Assembly (NCBI RefSeq): GCF_017896165.1
Contig: NZ_JAFCNB010000016.1
Coordinates: 62,001 to 126,000, forward strand
DNA: 64,000 bases
Reading direction: 5' to 3'
DNA from: Microbispora oryzae
Lineage (GTDB): Bacteria; Actinomycetota; Actinomycetes; Streptosporangiales; Streptosporangiaceae
The notes under the pieces: generated by a model
The model's input: only the letters and a program-made list of their open reading frames with translations
What the model was told of the DNA's origin: nothing
Databases searched by the model: none
Part shown: positions 26,034 through 35,085 of the stretch, piece after piece
How positions within the stretch are numbered: the stretch's first letter is position 1
Layout of the letters: each line of letters opens with the position of its first letter
Position numbers and translations under genes: made by a program

Positions 26034-26386
26034 CGAATTTCCTCCAGGGTGCGACTCATGGGGGCCTTGAGAGCGGTGGGGCCAGAGTACGTACGTCCGC
26101 GCCCAGATACATTACGACGCTTTTGCCGAAGGTGAACGAGAACGGCCCACGCGCCACGCCCTCCGCCTTGGAGTTCCAGGTTTGGAACGTGGCAACCTAC
26201 CGCCGCCGTGCCCCGTCATCTCTACGTTCCCGGTGGGCGAGTCCGGGTGCGCCACCTGGGATGGTCCGGTGCCGGGAAGGGAGGTGCCGGACCGGCGAGG
26301 GCCCTCCGCCGTCGCGGTCGCGCGGAGGGCCTCCCGTCCCGGCGGAGCGCCATCCGCCGGGGGACGGTCCACTGGTCCCACAGGTC
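26034..26386. other. 353-bp intergenic region between phospholipase C and SGNH genes
   Basis: No gene recognised. It holds the hairpin at 26300-26331 (3' of the phospholipase operon), an inverted repeat GTTCCA/TGGAAC at 26173-26188 with a 4-nt loop, and an A+T-richer patch at 26085-26120 that probably carries the SGNH promoter. Confidence 0.5.
26300..26331 (-). terminator. Hairpin downstream of the phospholipase C operon
   Basis: GGCCCTCCGC (26300-26309) pairs with GCGGAGGGCC (26322-26331): a 10-bp stem and 12-nt loop, 56 bp past the phospholipase stop. No U-tract. Confidence 0.65.
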
Positions 26387-28384
26387 TCACACGTCGTGCA
26401 CCGTTCCGGCGTACCGCTGCGCGAAGCGAGTGCCGGCGGCGGCGGTCACGGTGATGTCGTAGCGGCCGTCCTGGATCTCCCAGGCGACCTTGGTCCGGTC
26501 GCCGGGGCCCACCCAGACGGTCTGCGGCTTCCCGCCGAAGTCGTTCGGGGTGATCGTGAACGCGACCTCGGCGCCGCCGTCGTTGGACAGCGTCAGCCGG
26601 ATCTCCGGCTTCCGCCCGGCGCACCGCAGCTCCGCCTCGGCCGACGGGACGGCGACGTCGTCCTGCCCGGCGCGGATGACCGTGCCCGCGAACCGCCGGA
26701 CGAAGCCGTCGGCGCCGTGCACCGCGAAGTCGTACCGCCCGTCGGTCGCCGTCGCGTCCCACACGTACGTGCGGGAGGAGCGCGGCGGCACCGTGAAGGG
26801 GACGCCGGCGAACGGCTCCGCGATGGCGGGCAGGACGGTGAAGTGGAAGCCGGCCTTGCCGTCGTTGCGGAGGGTGCAGGTCACCGTCCCCTTCTCCCGG
26901 TCGACCGCGACGTCGGCCCACGGGGCGTACGGCAGCGCCCGGCGCGGCCGCTCACCCGGCTCCTGGACGGGCATCGCCTGCTGCCCGGCGGCCGGTGGCT
27001 TGACCGCCGGCAGCGACTGGCCGGCGTCGGCCCTGGCCATCAGTGCCACCGTGTCGGGCAGGCGCGGGATGCTGTAGTCGGGCTTGCCGAAGTCGAAGCA
27101 ACTCGTCAGGTCGCCGCAGACGGTGCGCCGCCAGTCCGAGATGTTCGGCTCCCGCACTCCGGTGACGACCTCCAGGAAGCGCAGCACCGAGGTGTGGTCG
27201 AACACCTGGGAGTTCACCCAGCCGCCCCGCGACCACGGGGAGACCACGAACATCGGCACCCGGCTGCCCAGGCCGATCGGCTTCCCGCCGGCGAACTCGT
27301 CCGGCGTGCCCGTCTCGGGGAACGGCGGGATCACATGGTCGAAGTAGCCGTCGTTCTCGTCGTACATGAGCAGGAAGACGGTGTGCCGCCACACGTCCGG
27401 GTTGGAGAAGAGCGACTGCAGCGCCGTGTTCACCCAGTGGGCGCCGTAGTCGGGGCTCGCGTCGGGGTGCTCGCAGAACAGGTACGGCGCCACCAGCCAC
27501 GACACCGTGGGCAGCGTGCCGTCCTTGCAGTGCTGGTCGAAGGCGGTCAGGTCCCACTTCGTCATCGCGTTGACGTAGCGAGGGTCGTCCTTCGGGAAGG
27601 CGTGGAACTGCTTGAAGTACGACAGGCCGTTGTCGTCGTAGTCGCCGTTCCGGTCGTCCGAGCCGTCGGGGTTGTGATAGACGCGCCACGTCACCCCGGC
27701 CTTCTCCAGCCGCTCCGCGTACGTCGTCCAGTCGGCGACCGGGTTCTGCGTCACCACGGAGTTGTCGGTGAACGGGCCGGTCGTGCCGTCCCGCCCCGGG
27801 CCCGCGGTGCCCGACCACAGATAGAGGCGGTTGGGGTCCGTCGGGCCGTTCAGTGAGCAGAAGTAGCCGTCGCAGAGCGTGAAGGCGTCGGCCAGCGCGT
27901 ACTGGTAGGGGATGTCGTCGCGAGTGAAGTAGCCCATGGTGCGCTCGCCCTTGGCGGCCACCCACCGGTCCATGGCGCCGCCGCCGACGGCCTGGTGGCC
28001 GGTGTCCCAGTCATGCGGGAGGCCGCCCGCGTTCTGGGCGTTGTACTTCGTCGTGTCCATCCGGAACGGCAGCAGGTGGCCCTCCTGCCGGCCGAGGTCG
28101 GGCTGGCGGAAGACGCTGTCGCCGTTCGGGAAGGTGAGCGCCTGGCGGTCGCCGAATCCGCGTACCCCGCGGAGGGCGCCGAAGTAGTGGTCGAAGCTGC
28201 GGTTCTCCTGCATCAGGATGACGACGTGCTTGACGTCGCCGATGCCCCGGGGCCGGTCCGCGCTCGCGAAGCCGTCCCCGGAGCCGTCCGCGGAGGCGCG
28301 GGCCGTGCCCGTACCGGCCAGTCCGACCGCGGCGGCCGCGCCGGCTCCCGTGCCGAGGAAGACCCGGCGGCTGATCTCAGTCAT
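26387..28384 (-). CDS. Phosphocholine-type phospholipase C, Tat-exported
   Basis: 665 residues. The N-terminus EISRRVFLGTGAGAAAAVG is a twin-arginine signal. The acid-phosphatase/PlcC fold carries the metal-site motif MQENRSFDHYFG, DWDTGHQAV and YDENDGYFDHV; two C-terminal domains of unknown function (~500-660) follow, as in phosphocholine-preferring phospholipases C. The expected reaction is hydrolysis of phosphatidylcholine or sphingomyelin head groups outside the cell, giving phosphate and choline. It starts 27 bp after the EEP-fold gene and is presumably its operon partner. Phosphate-starvation control is common for such genes, but I see no clear PHO box. Confidence 0.92.
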   Translation of the reverse strand: MTEISRRVFLGTGAGAAAAVGLAGTGTARASADGSGDGFASADRPRGIGDVKHVVILMQENRSFDHYFGALRGVRGFGDRQALTFPNGDSVFRQPDLGRQEGHLLPFRMDTTKYNAQNAGGLPHDWDTGHQAVGGGAMDRWVAAKGERTMGYFTRDDIPYQYALADAFTLCDGYFCSLNGPTDPNRLYLWSGTAGPGRDGTTGPFTDNSVVTQNPVADWTTYAERLEKAGVTWRVYHNPDGSDDRNGDYDDNGLSYFKQFHAFPKDDPRYVNAMTKWDLTAFDQHCKDGTLPTVSWLVAPYLFCEHPDASPDYGAHWVNTALQSLFSNPDVWRHTVFLLMYDENDGYFDHVIPPFPETGTPDEFAGGKPIGLGSRVPMFVVSPWSRGGWVNSQVFDHTSVLRFLEVVTGVREPNISDWRRTVCGDLTSCFDFGKPDYSIPRLPDTVALMARADAGQSLPAVKPPAAGQQAMPVQEPGERPRRALPYAPWADVAVDREKGTVTCTLRNDGKAGFHFTVLPAIAEPFAGVPFTVPPRSSRTYVWDATATDGRYDFAVHGADGFVRRFAGTVIRAGQDDVAVPSAEAELRCAGRKPEIRLTLSNDGGAEVAFTITPNDFGGKPQTVWVGPGDRTKVAWEIQDGRYDITVTAAAGTRFAQRYAGTVHDV

Positions 28385-28411
28385 CGAAAGGTTCCTTGAT
28401 CCGATGGGGGG

Positions 28412-30184
28412 TCAGCCGCGAGAGGCCGACAGGGTGAACGTGACGACGGCCGCGGCGTGGTCGGACGGCCAGCCGTTCCCGGCGGTGCCGGGCACGGGCC
28501 GGGGCCAGCCCGTGTAGAGGGTGTGGGCTTCCACGACTTTCAGCGCGCCCGCGTACTGGATCTGGTCGACGCGGTCCTGGGGCTCCGGACCGCCGCCGTC
28601 CCGCTCGGGCCGCACCGGCGACCAGGTGTAGCCGGGAGCCTTGGCCGGGTTGGGGTTGGCCTCGCGGAACGCGTCGACGAGCTTCGCCCGCTCCAGCTCG
28701 TAGGTGACGGGCCAGCGCAGCCTGCGCACCCCTCCGTGCGCGGACGCCGTACGGCTGGTCCAGTCGAGGTGGGACGGCGAGGCCAGGCCGGCGGCCAGGA
28801 CCACGGGGACGCCGGAGGAGAGGTCTCCGCGCATGGCGGTCAGCAGCGCCTGGACCTGCCGGTAGCGGAGTGTCAGCTTCTCGGCCGCCTCCACGTCCGC
28901 GGCGGTCCGGCCGGCCAGCAACGCGTACGGGCCGTAGCCGGCCTCGTCGAGCTGCGCCGTCCACAGCCGCACGGTCCGGTCGCCGGGCAGGCGCACCGTG
29001 GCGGCGGCCGCGGGCAGCCCGGCCGTGGCGACCACGACGTCACCGAGCGGGTGGCGGCTGACGATGCCGAGGCCGCCCGTCGTCTGATGGACGTTCCAGC
29101 CGAGGGCGTCGGCCAGCGCCCGGGCCCCGGTGTCGCCGGTCTCCTGGAGCGCGACCACGTCGAGGTTCTGGGTCAGCACGAGCCGGATCTGCTTCTCCAG
29201 CGCGCCGGCGACATGCGTGCCGGCGTCCCAGAGGTTCAACGTGGCGATCTTCAGGGGCACCCGGTCGCCGGTCTGCCTGACCGGCACCTGAACGGTGACC
29301 GTGTCGGTCCCGGCCGCGCTGTCGCGCACACCGACCAGCAGCCGTCCGGGGGTCTTCGGCGCCCGGGCGGGCACGGTGCCGGTGACGGTGCCGTCCGCCG
29401 TCACGGACAGCCACGCGTCGCCCTCGGCGCGGGTGAACTCGGCCCGCCCGTCGGGGTTGCCCTCCGGGCGGACCCACAGTCCGCCGAGCCGCACGGAGAG
29501 GGCCGTGCCCACGGTCTGCGGCGCCGTGGTGAAGGCGTCCACGGCCGCGTACGGGCGTGGGGTGACGGGCCTGGGCGCGAAACCGAACGGCGTGGTCTTG
29601 GCCAGGACGCCGTATCCGTCCTTCGCCAGGAGATAGGCCGTGTACGGCCCGCCGGTCAGGCCGCCGGTGTCGAGGGTGGTGTCGCCGGAGGCGCCGGGGG
29701 TGTACACCCAGACGAGCGAGCCGCCGTTGCCCGGCTGGCGGTTGCCGTCGTAGACGCCGATCCAGTTCTTGGCGTCGGGGGCCTCGGTGGTCCAGTGGAA
29801 GGTGAGCCGGTCGCCCTCCAGCGGGTGGGCGGGCGAGGCGAGCACGATGCTGTCACCGGACGGCGAACCGGCGAAGCTGAAGGGCTCGCTCTGCGCCAGG
29901 ATGCCGTAGCCGTCCTTGGCCAGCAGATAGGCGGTGTACGGGCCGCCGATCAGAGTGGAGGTGTTGAGGGTCACCTCGCCGGATTCGCCCGCTGTGTACG
30001 ACCACACGAGCGAGCCGCTGCCGCTGGCCGGCTTGCGGTCGCCGTCGTAGACGCCGATCCAGTTCTTGGCGTCCGGGGCGTCCGTGGTCCACCGGAAGGT
30101 CAGCCGGTCGCCCTTCTGAGGCTGGGACGGGGAGGTGAGTGTGACGCTGCTGCCCGCGGTCGCGGCAGTCGAGAGGGGTGGCAC
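28412..30184 (-). CDS. EEP-fold (endonuclease/exonuclease/phosphatase) protein with a degenerate active site
   Basis: 590 residues from GTG 30184, favoured by GGAGAGGA nine bases upstream; GTG 30268 would add 28. Two ~85-residue beta-sandwich repeats (each KNWIGVYDG...GGPYTAYLLAKDGYG) and an Ig-like domain precede an EEP domain. Expected EEP residues appear in ATLNLWDAG, VVALQETGD, QDRVDQIQY and WPSDHAAAVV, but the GDxN motif is replaced by AGLA (codons 28781-28792), removing the catalytic Asp and Asn. No signal peptide is seen, though its operon partner is Tat-exported. It may be a binding protein rather than an enzyme. Confidence 0.82.
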   Translation of the reverse strand: MPPLSTAATAGSSVTLTSPSQPQKGDRLTFRWTTDAPDAKNWIGVYDGDRKPASGSGSLVWSYTAGESGEVTLNTSTLIGGPYTAYLLAKDGYGILAQSEPFSFAGSPSGDSIVLASPAHPLEGDRLTFHWTTEAPDAKNWIGVYDGNRQPGNGGSLVWVYTPGASGDTTLDTGGLTGGPYTAYLLAKDGYGVLAKTTPFGFAPRPVTPRPYAAVDAFTTAPQTVGTALSVRLGGLWVRPEGNPDGRAEFTRAEGDAWLSVTADGTVTGTVPARAPKTPGRLLVGVRDSAAGTDTVTVQVPVRQTGDRVPLKIATLNLWDAGTHVAGALEKQIRLVLTQNLDVVALQETGDTGARALADALGWNVHQTTGGLGIVSRHPLGDVVVATAGLPAAAATVRLPGDRTVRLWTAQLDEAGYGPYALLAGRTAADVEAAEKLTLRYRQVQALLTAMRGDLSSGVPVVLAAGLASPSHLDWTSRTASAHGGVRRLRWPVTYELERAKLVDAFREANPNPAKAPGYTWSPVRPERDGGGPEPQDRVDQIQYAGALKVVEAHTLYTGWPRPVPGTAGNGWPSDHAAAVVTFTLSASRG

Positions 30185-30538
30185 TGGTACGGGTCCTCTC
30201 CGCCCGGGCGACGTCGCGACGGCACCCGGGTTGGACGAGTTGTCTGTATAACTCGCCCCAGTAAGCACGGTCCCGGGGACGGACCGATGAACGACAGGTT
30301 GCCGGGGCCGGGGGACAGATGGAAATCATCGGCGCTGCTCAACGGGTGATCCCCCGCCGGACCGTCCGCCCTGACGGCCGCGCCGGGGGCCGGTCAGGCG
30401 GGGGGGCAGACCGGTTGACCGCACGATCCCTGCGCGCACATCCCATGGTTCTGGACCCCGGCCCATGACCCGTCGGGCCTCGACGGTTTGGGATGGTTTG
30501 GAGGGAAGACATTCACCCCACCCTCACGCACGCGACAT
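30185..30538. other. Divergent intergenic region between the EEP-fold and phosphatase genes
   Basis: No gene recognised. An inverted repeat CGAGTT (30236-30241)/AACTCG (30250-30255) with an 8-nt A+T-rich loop lies about 50 bp upstream of the EEP start and may be an operator. CCGGTC/GACCGG arms at 30390-30414 form a second, weaker dyad. Confidence 0.4.
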
Positions 30539-31354
30539 ATGCCGGCAGATAGGCTCACGGGGGTGAACGGGCGCTGGATTGAACTGGAAGGTGCGGTCAA
30601 CGTACGAGACCTGGGCGGTCTCCCCACCGTCGACGGCGGGACCACCTGCTTCGGGCGGGTGCTGAGGGCCGACAACCTGCAGGGGCTCACCGACGGAGAC
30701 GTCGGCCGGCTCATCGGTGACCTCAAGCTGAGAAACGTGGTCGACCTGCGGTCGATGACCGAGGTGCGGCTGGAGGGTCCGGGACCGCTGCACCGGCTCT
30801 CCGAGGTCGTCATTCACCACCACAGCCTGTTCGCCGAGGGGGGTCACCTCACCGACGTGGAGGCCGACACCGTCGACGCGCGGGCACTGCCCTGGCAGGG
30901 CGAACTGGCCGAGGAAGACCTCGCGGAGTTGCGGGTCACCGGCTACTACTACAGCTACCTGCGTGACCGCCCCGACTCTGTGGTGTCGGCGCTACGCGTA
31001 CTCGCCGACGACGACGGCATGGCAGTCGTGCACTGCGCGGCGGGGAAAGACCGCACCGGGGTGGTCAGCGCGCTGGCGCTCGAGGTCGCCGGCGCCTCCC
31101 GCCAGGCCATCATCGCCGACTACGTGGCGACCGGTGAACGGCTCGCCGCCGTACTCGCCCGGCTGCGGGCCAGCGACACCTACCGGGACGATCTCGACTC
31201 CAAGCCCGCAGACAGCCACCTCCCGCGCGGTGAGTTCATGGCGCAGTTCCTCGGGACGCTGGACAGCAGGTTCGGCGGGCCGCTGGGCTGGCTGGAGGCC
31301 AACGGCTGGACGGCCGCCGACACCGAGGCGTTGCGGAGCCGGCTGCGCGACTGA
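30539..31354 (+). CDS. Protein-tyrosine phosphatase (LipA/DSP-like)
   Basis: 271 residues from ATG 30539; ATG 30488 upstream and a GTG near 30561 are alternatives, since none has a good ribosome site. The P-loop signature Cys-x5-Arg appears as VVHCAAGKDRTGVV, and the N-terminal NVRDLGGLPT and VVDLRSMTEV segments mark the bacterial tyrosine/phosphoinositide phosphatase family related to Listeria LipA. It should dephosphorylate proteins or phosphoinositides. A broken IS110 element begins just downstream. Confidence 0.87.
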   Translation: MPADRLTGVNGRWIELEGAVNVRDLGGLPTVDGGTTCFGRVLRADNLQGLTDGDVGRLIGDLKLRNVVDLRSMTEVRLEGPGPLHRLSEVVIHHHSLFAEGGHLTDVEADTVDARALPWQGELAEEDLAELRVTGYYYSYLRDRPDSVVSALRVLADDDGMAVVHCAAGKDRTGVVSALALEVAGASRQAIIADYVATGERLAAVLARLRASDTYRDDLDSKPADSHLPRGEFMAQFLGTLDSRFGGPLGWLEANGWTAADTEALRSRLRD

Positions 31355-31370
31355 CAGTGATGATGTAGGT

Positions 31371-32440
31371 GAGCACCTCCCGCCAGGGTTTGACCCAGCG
31401 ACTGACTGACCTTGGGTCCTGAACGGGATCTGTCGGCCCTGGCCGGGAGGTGCTCATGTGCACTCACTGGACGTGGCGTTGTGACTTCATAGGAGCCTGG
31501 CCAGAGGCCCCATCACTGTCTTGTCCGCCTTGCCCGGCTGGTGCGTGCCGCCCTGCCCCCGGTCAAGACGACAGGACGACGATGCCCCCCATTACACCCC
31601 AAGACCCGGCACCCACCGAGGTCGCCGGCGGCGTCGACACCCATCAAGACACCCACACCGCGGCCGTCATCGACATGGTCGGGCGGGTGCTGGGCAGCGA
31701 GCAGTTCCCCGCCACCACGGCCGGATACCACGCGCTACTCAGCTGGATGCAGGGATTCGGGCGCCTGGTGACAGTCGGGGTCGAGGGCACCGGTGTCTAC
31801 GGCGCCGGGCTCGCCCGGCTGCTCCGCGAACGAGATGTCTGCGTGGCTGAAGTTGACCGCCCCGATCGCAAGGCCCGCCGGTTCCAGGGCAGGTCCGACC
31901 CGATCGATGCCATCGCCGCTGCCAAGGCGGCCCTGGCCGGACAACGGACCGGCACACCCAAACAGCGTGACGGCCAGATCGAAGCGCTGCGCAATCTGCG
32001 GGTGGCGCGCCGGTCGGCGATCGATGCGTGCCGATGTCCAGCGCCAGATCAAGGCGTTTGCTTGTCGCCGCCAACGGAGTGGGGACCGACGTCGCCGGCC
32101 AATTGCTGATCACCGCCGGTGAAAATCATGACCGGCTGCGCTCGGAGGCCGCCTTCGCCATGCTCTGCGGCGCCGCCCCCATCCCGGCCTCGTCCGGCAA
32201 GACCACCCGGCACCGGCTCAACCGCGGAGGTGACCGGCAGGCCAACGCCGCCCTCTACCGCGTCGTCCTCTGCCGCCTGCGCTGGGACCCCCGCACCCGC
32301 GCCCACATGGAACGACGCACCAAACAAGATCTGTCCAAGAAAGAGATCATCCGCTGCCTCAAACGCTACATCGCCCGCGAGCTCTACCGAATCATCACCA
32401 CGAACGATCACGAGCTCGCTGCTTGACATCCATAGGAGCA
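31371..32440 (+). mobile_element. Decayed IS110-family element
   Basis: The element contains remnants of an IS110 transposase and a ~210-bp non-coding left part. Two signals could mark its limits: a 12-bp inverted repeat GAGCACCTCCCG (31371-31382)/CGGGAGGTGCTC (31444-31455), and a 9-bp direct repeat CATAGGAGC at 31488-31496 and 32431-32439 set in similar context (TGAC just ahead of both). IS110 elements lack conventional terminal inverted repeats, so exact ends are uncertain. In the IS110 group the left non-coding end encodes the bridge RNA. Confidence 0.75.
31582..32426 (+). pseudogene. IS110 transposase, frameshifted and internally deleted
   Basis: The N-terminal RuvC-like DEDD domain starts at ATG 31582 (GGVDTHQDTHTAAVID, VGVEGTGVYG, RSDPIDAIAAAKAAL). 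The frame breaks after RRSAIDA near 32025: the expected continuation RADVQRQIKA is found in another frame, consistent with loss of two bases. About 100 residues of the middle are then missing, and the C-terminal Tnp_20 part resumes (VGTDVAGQLLITAGEN to the stop at 32426) with the Ser-containing PASSGKT segment. Intact relatives are roughly 340-410 residues. It cannot make a working transposase. Confidence 0.88.
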
Positions 32441-32493
32441 TCCACCACCTCGGGGCGCGCCGTCGTCAGGTCGTCCGCGCGCGTGAACGCCGT

Positions 32494-32529
32494 TTCTATG
32501 CGTGCCGTGGGTTCTATGCGTGCCGTGGG
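32494..32529. repeat. Tandem 18-bp duplication over an oxidoreductase stop codon
   Basis: TTCTATGCGTGCCGTGGG is repeated exactly at 32494-32511 and 32512-32529. The second copy contains the stop codon of the oxidoreductase gene at 32514, the first copy a spare one. Confidence 0.9.
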
Positions 32530-33605
32530 CCGAGGCGCACGATTTCGCCGGTCGCGGCGGAACGCCGGGCGGCCTGCAGCACGGCGATGGGCTCGATGAC
32601 GCTCTCCACCGTGACCGGTGGCTCCGCCCCCGAGACGAGGCAGGCCACCACACCCTCGTAGAACCGCTGGTAGGCCCCTGGTTCTGTGGGGACGGCCCGG
32701 TGCTCGCCCTCGACCCCGAGCGCGCCCCACCGTTCGGGGGGCTCCGCACCCCAGCCCGTCGCCAAGGCGCCGGGACTCTCCGCGAAGGCGGCCGGCCCGG
32801 GTCTCTCGCCCGCCCGCAGCCGCTCCTCCTGCGGGTCCAGGCCCCATTTCACGTACGACGCCCGGGACCCGAGCACCCGGAACCGGGGTCCGAGCCGCCC
32901 GGCGACCGCGCTCATCCACAGGTGGGAGCGGGTGCCGCTCTCGTGCGTCAGAGCGACGAACGCGTCGTCGTCCGCGCGTACGCCGTCCCGCCTCGCGTCG
33001 GCCTCCGCGTAGACGCAGGCGACCGGGCCGAACAGGCGCACCGCCTGGTCGACGAGGTGGCTGCCCAGGTCGAGCAGCGTGCCGGCGAGGTCGTCGGGCC
33101 CGCCGGACTCGCGCCAGCCGCCCTTCGGCGCCGGACGCCACCGCTCGAACCGGGACTCGAACCGGTGCACCCGCCCGAGATCGGGCAACAGGCGGCGCAG
33201 AGTGAGGAAGTCGCCGTCCCAGCGCCGGTTCTGGAACACCGACAGCATCAGCCCCCGGCCGGCGGCCAGTCGAATGAGCGAACGGGCCTCATCGACGGTG
33301 CCGGCGAGCGGTTTGTCCACGACGACGGGCAAGCCGGCCTCCAGGGCCTCCTGGGCGAGCGGCACATGGGTGCGGTTGGGAGACGCGATCACGACGAGGT
33401 CCGCGCGCTTCCACAGATCCCCGGCGGCCGCGACGACGTCGGTGCCCGGGTGGTCCCGTCGTACCGCGTCGGCCCTGCCCGGGTCACGGGTGACGACGGC
33501 GGTCAGCCGCAGCCCGGGGGTGGCCGCGATCAGTGGTGCGTGGAAGAACGCGCCGGCGGGGCCGTATCCGACCAGGCCGACGCGGATGTCCGCGGTGCCG
33601 TACAT
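32514..33605 (-). CDS. Gfo/Idh/MocA-family oxidoreductase
   Basis: 363 residues. The Rossmann motif VGLVGYGPAGAFFHAPLI begins at residue ~9, followed by the KPLAGT segment (ADxxLxEKP equivalent, VVDKPLAGTVDEA) with the NAD-site Lys, and a C-terminal alpha/beta dimerisation domain. The family oxidises or reduces sugars and inositols with NAD(P). The substrate is unknown. It starts 24 bp after the PAC2 gene, so the two form an operon read leftwards; the 3' end carries the tandem 18-bp duplication. Confidence 0.9.
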   Translation of the reverse strand: MYGTADIRVGLVGYGPAGAFFHAPLIAATPGLRLTAVVTRDPGRADAVRRDHPGTDVVAAAGDLWKRADLVVIASPNRTHVPLAQEALEAGLPVVVDKPLAGTVDEARSLIRLAAGRGLMLSVFQNRRWDGDFLTLRRLLPDLGRVHRFESRFERWRPAPKGGWRESGGPDDLAGTLLDLGSHLVDQAVRLFGPVACVYAEADARRDGVRADDDAFVALTHESGTRSHLWMSAVAGRLGPRFRVLGSRASYVKWGLDPQEERLRAGERPGPAAFAESPGALATGWGAEPPERWGALGVEGEHRAVPTEPGAYQRFYEGVVACLVSGAEPPVTVESVIEPIAVLQAARRSAATGEIVRLGPRHA

Positions 33606-33629
33606 GGGGAGGGTGTCGTCTCCTGGGGG

Positions 33630-34535
33630 TCAGCTGTCGCTGTCGTCGCGCTCGGCGAGGAACGCCTCGAACTGCGCGGCCAGTTCGTCGCCCGTGGGCA
33701 TGGGGGTGTCCTCAGCGAGCAGGTTCTCCCGCTCGGCACCGGACTGGAAGGCGTCGTACTGCTGCTCCAGGCCGCGGATGGCCACCGACAGCTCGGTCGA
33801 GGAGCTGATCTGCTCCTCGATCTCCGTCAGGGTCTTGTCCGCCGCGTCCCTGAGCCCGTCGAGGGGGAACACCAGCCCGGTGTGCGAGGTCACGGCCTCC
33901 AGTACGGCCAGGGCGGCCTGCGGATACTCCGCCTGGGCCAGGTAGTGCGGCACGTGGACGGCGAAACCGGCCGCGTCGTGCCCCTTGGCGCCCAGCCGGT
34001 ACTCCAGGAGGGCGGCGGCGCTGCCCGGCACCCGTACCTTGCCGAACGGACTCGGGTTCCCGCTGAGCAACTCGGGCTTCGATCCGTGGGCGGTGTGTCC
34101 CAGCGGACGTGTGTGGGGGACGCCCATGGGGATGCCGTGCCCGGTGATCACCTTGGCGACCTTCAGGTCGTCGACCAGTACGGCGACGGCCTCGGTGAAA
34201 AGCTCCCACTCCCGGTCGGGCTCCGGCCCGGTCAGGATGAGAAACGGCGTGCCGGTCGTGTCGTGCGCCAGGTGAACGGACAGCTCGGGGGCGTCGTAGT
34301 CGGTCCAGCGATCGGTGTCGAACGTCATCACGGGTCGCCGGGACCGGTAGTCGAGCAGCCGGTCCACGTCGAACGTCGCGACGACCCGGTGCTCCAGCTC
34401 GGCGAGGAGATGTCCGAGAGCGAGCCGTCCGGCGGATCCCGCGTCCACGAAGCCCTCGAAGTGATAGAGCAGCACCGGATCGGTCAGCTCGGGGAGCTCC
34501 CCGTCGAGCCGATAGAGATCCGTAGGGTCGAACAC
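33630..34535 (-). CDS. PAC2-family (proteasome-assembly-chaperone-like) protein
   Basis: 301 residues from GTG 34535. The sequence LLYHFEGFVDAGSAGRLA, LTGPEPDREWELF and VPHTRPLGHTAHGS match the PAC2 family conserved in actinobacteria that possess proteasomes, including mycobacterial relatives. Role in bacteria is not settled; assembly or purine-nucleoside-phosphorylase-like folds are suggested. A Glu/Asp-rich tail (~250-301) is predicted coiled or disordered. It is divergent from the ankyrin gene. Confidence 0.87.
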   Translation of the reverse strand: MFDPTDLYRLDGELPELTDPVLLYHFEGFVDAGSAGRLALGHLLAELEHRVVATFDVDRLLDYRSRRPVMTFDTDRWTDYDAPELSVHLAHDTTGTPFLILTGPEPDREWELFTEAVAVLVDDLKVAKVITGHGIPMGVPHTRPLGHTAHGSKPELLSGNPSPFGKVRVPGSAAALLEYRLGAKGHDAAGFAVHVPHYLAQAEYPQAALAVLEAVTSHTGLVFPLDGLRDAADKTLTEIEEQISSSTELSVAIRGLEQQYDAFQSGAERENLLAEDTPMPTGDELAAQFEAFLAERDDSDS

Positions 34536-34629
34536 GTGTCCCAGCCTTTCTCAAGGGAACCTTTTAGCTAGTGAACCTACGGGGTACGACCGGCATTCCG
34601 TGCGGTCCAGGTGACCTTACCGGGGAACA

Positions 34630-35022
34630 ATGCACCGCATGGAGCCCGACCCGGAGCTGGAGGAGCTCGCCACCAGGCTGTTCGACCTGGCCAGGCGGGG
34701 CCGTACGGAGGCGCTGTGCGCGTACGTCGACGCCGGCGTCCCCGTCGATCTGCGTAACCAGAAGGGCGACACGCTGCTGATGCTGGCCGCCTACCACGGC
34801 CACGCGGAGACCGTCCGGGCACTCGCCGAACGGGGAGCCGATCCGGACCTCGCCAACGACCGCGGGCAGACGCCGCTCGCGGGGGCCGTCTTCAAGCAGG
34901 AACCGGACGTGGTGCGGGCTCTGCTGGACGTGGGCGCCGATCCGTACGCCGGCACCCCTTCGGCCCTCGACACCGCCCGCATGTTCGGTCAGACGCAGAT
35001 CATCTCGTTGCTGGAGTCGTGA
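34630..35022 (+). CDS. Ankyrin-repeat protein
   Basis: 130 residues; ATG 34639 is an alternative start. About three ankyrin repeats are visible (KGDTLLMLAAYHGHAETVRAL; RGQTPLAGAVFKQEPDVVRAL; a degenerate last repeat), a fold used only for protein-protein binding. There is no signal peptide. Short cytosolic ankyrin proteins like this are common in actinomycetes, often with unknown partners. The divergent partner encodes PAC2. Confidence 0.87.
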   Translation: MHRMEPDPELEELATRLFDLARRGRTEALCAYVDAGVPVDLRNQKGDTLLMLAAYHGHAETVRALAERGADPDLANDRGQTPLAGAVFKQEPDVVRALLDVGADPYAGTPSALDTARMFGQTQIISLLES

Positions 35023-35085
35023 TTCGGTCGGCCCGAAATTTGTCACTATAAGCGTCGGGTCTGGCCATCTTCTCACCCCGTGGTC

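Noticed and set aside
26120-26145. PHO box near the SGNH promoter
   Set aside because: Only one GGTGAAC half-site is present; the 11-bp-spaced second repeat needed for PhoP binding is missing.
31371-31455. Transcription terminator for the tyrosine phosphatase
   Set aside because: The 12-bp arms are separated by 61 nt, too far for a usual terminator; they fit the IS110 left end better.
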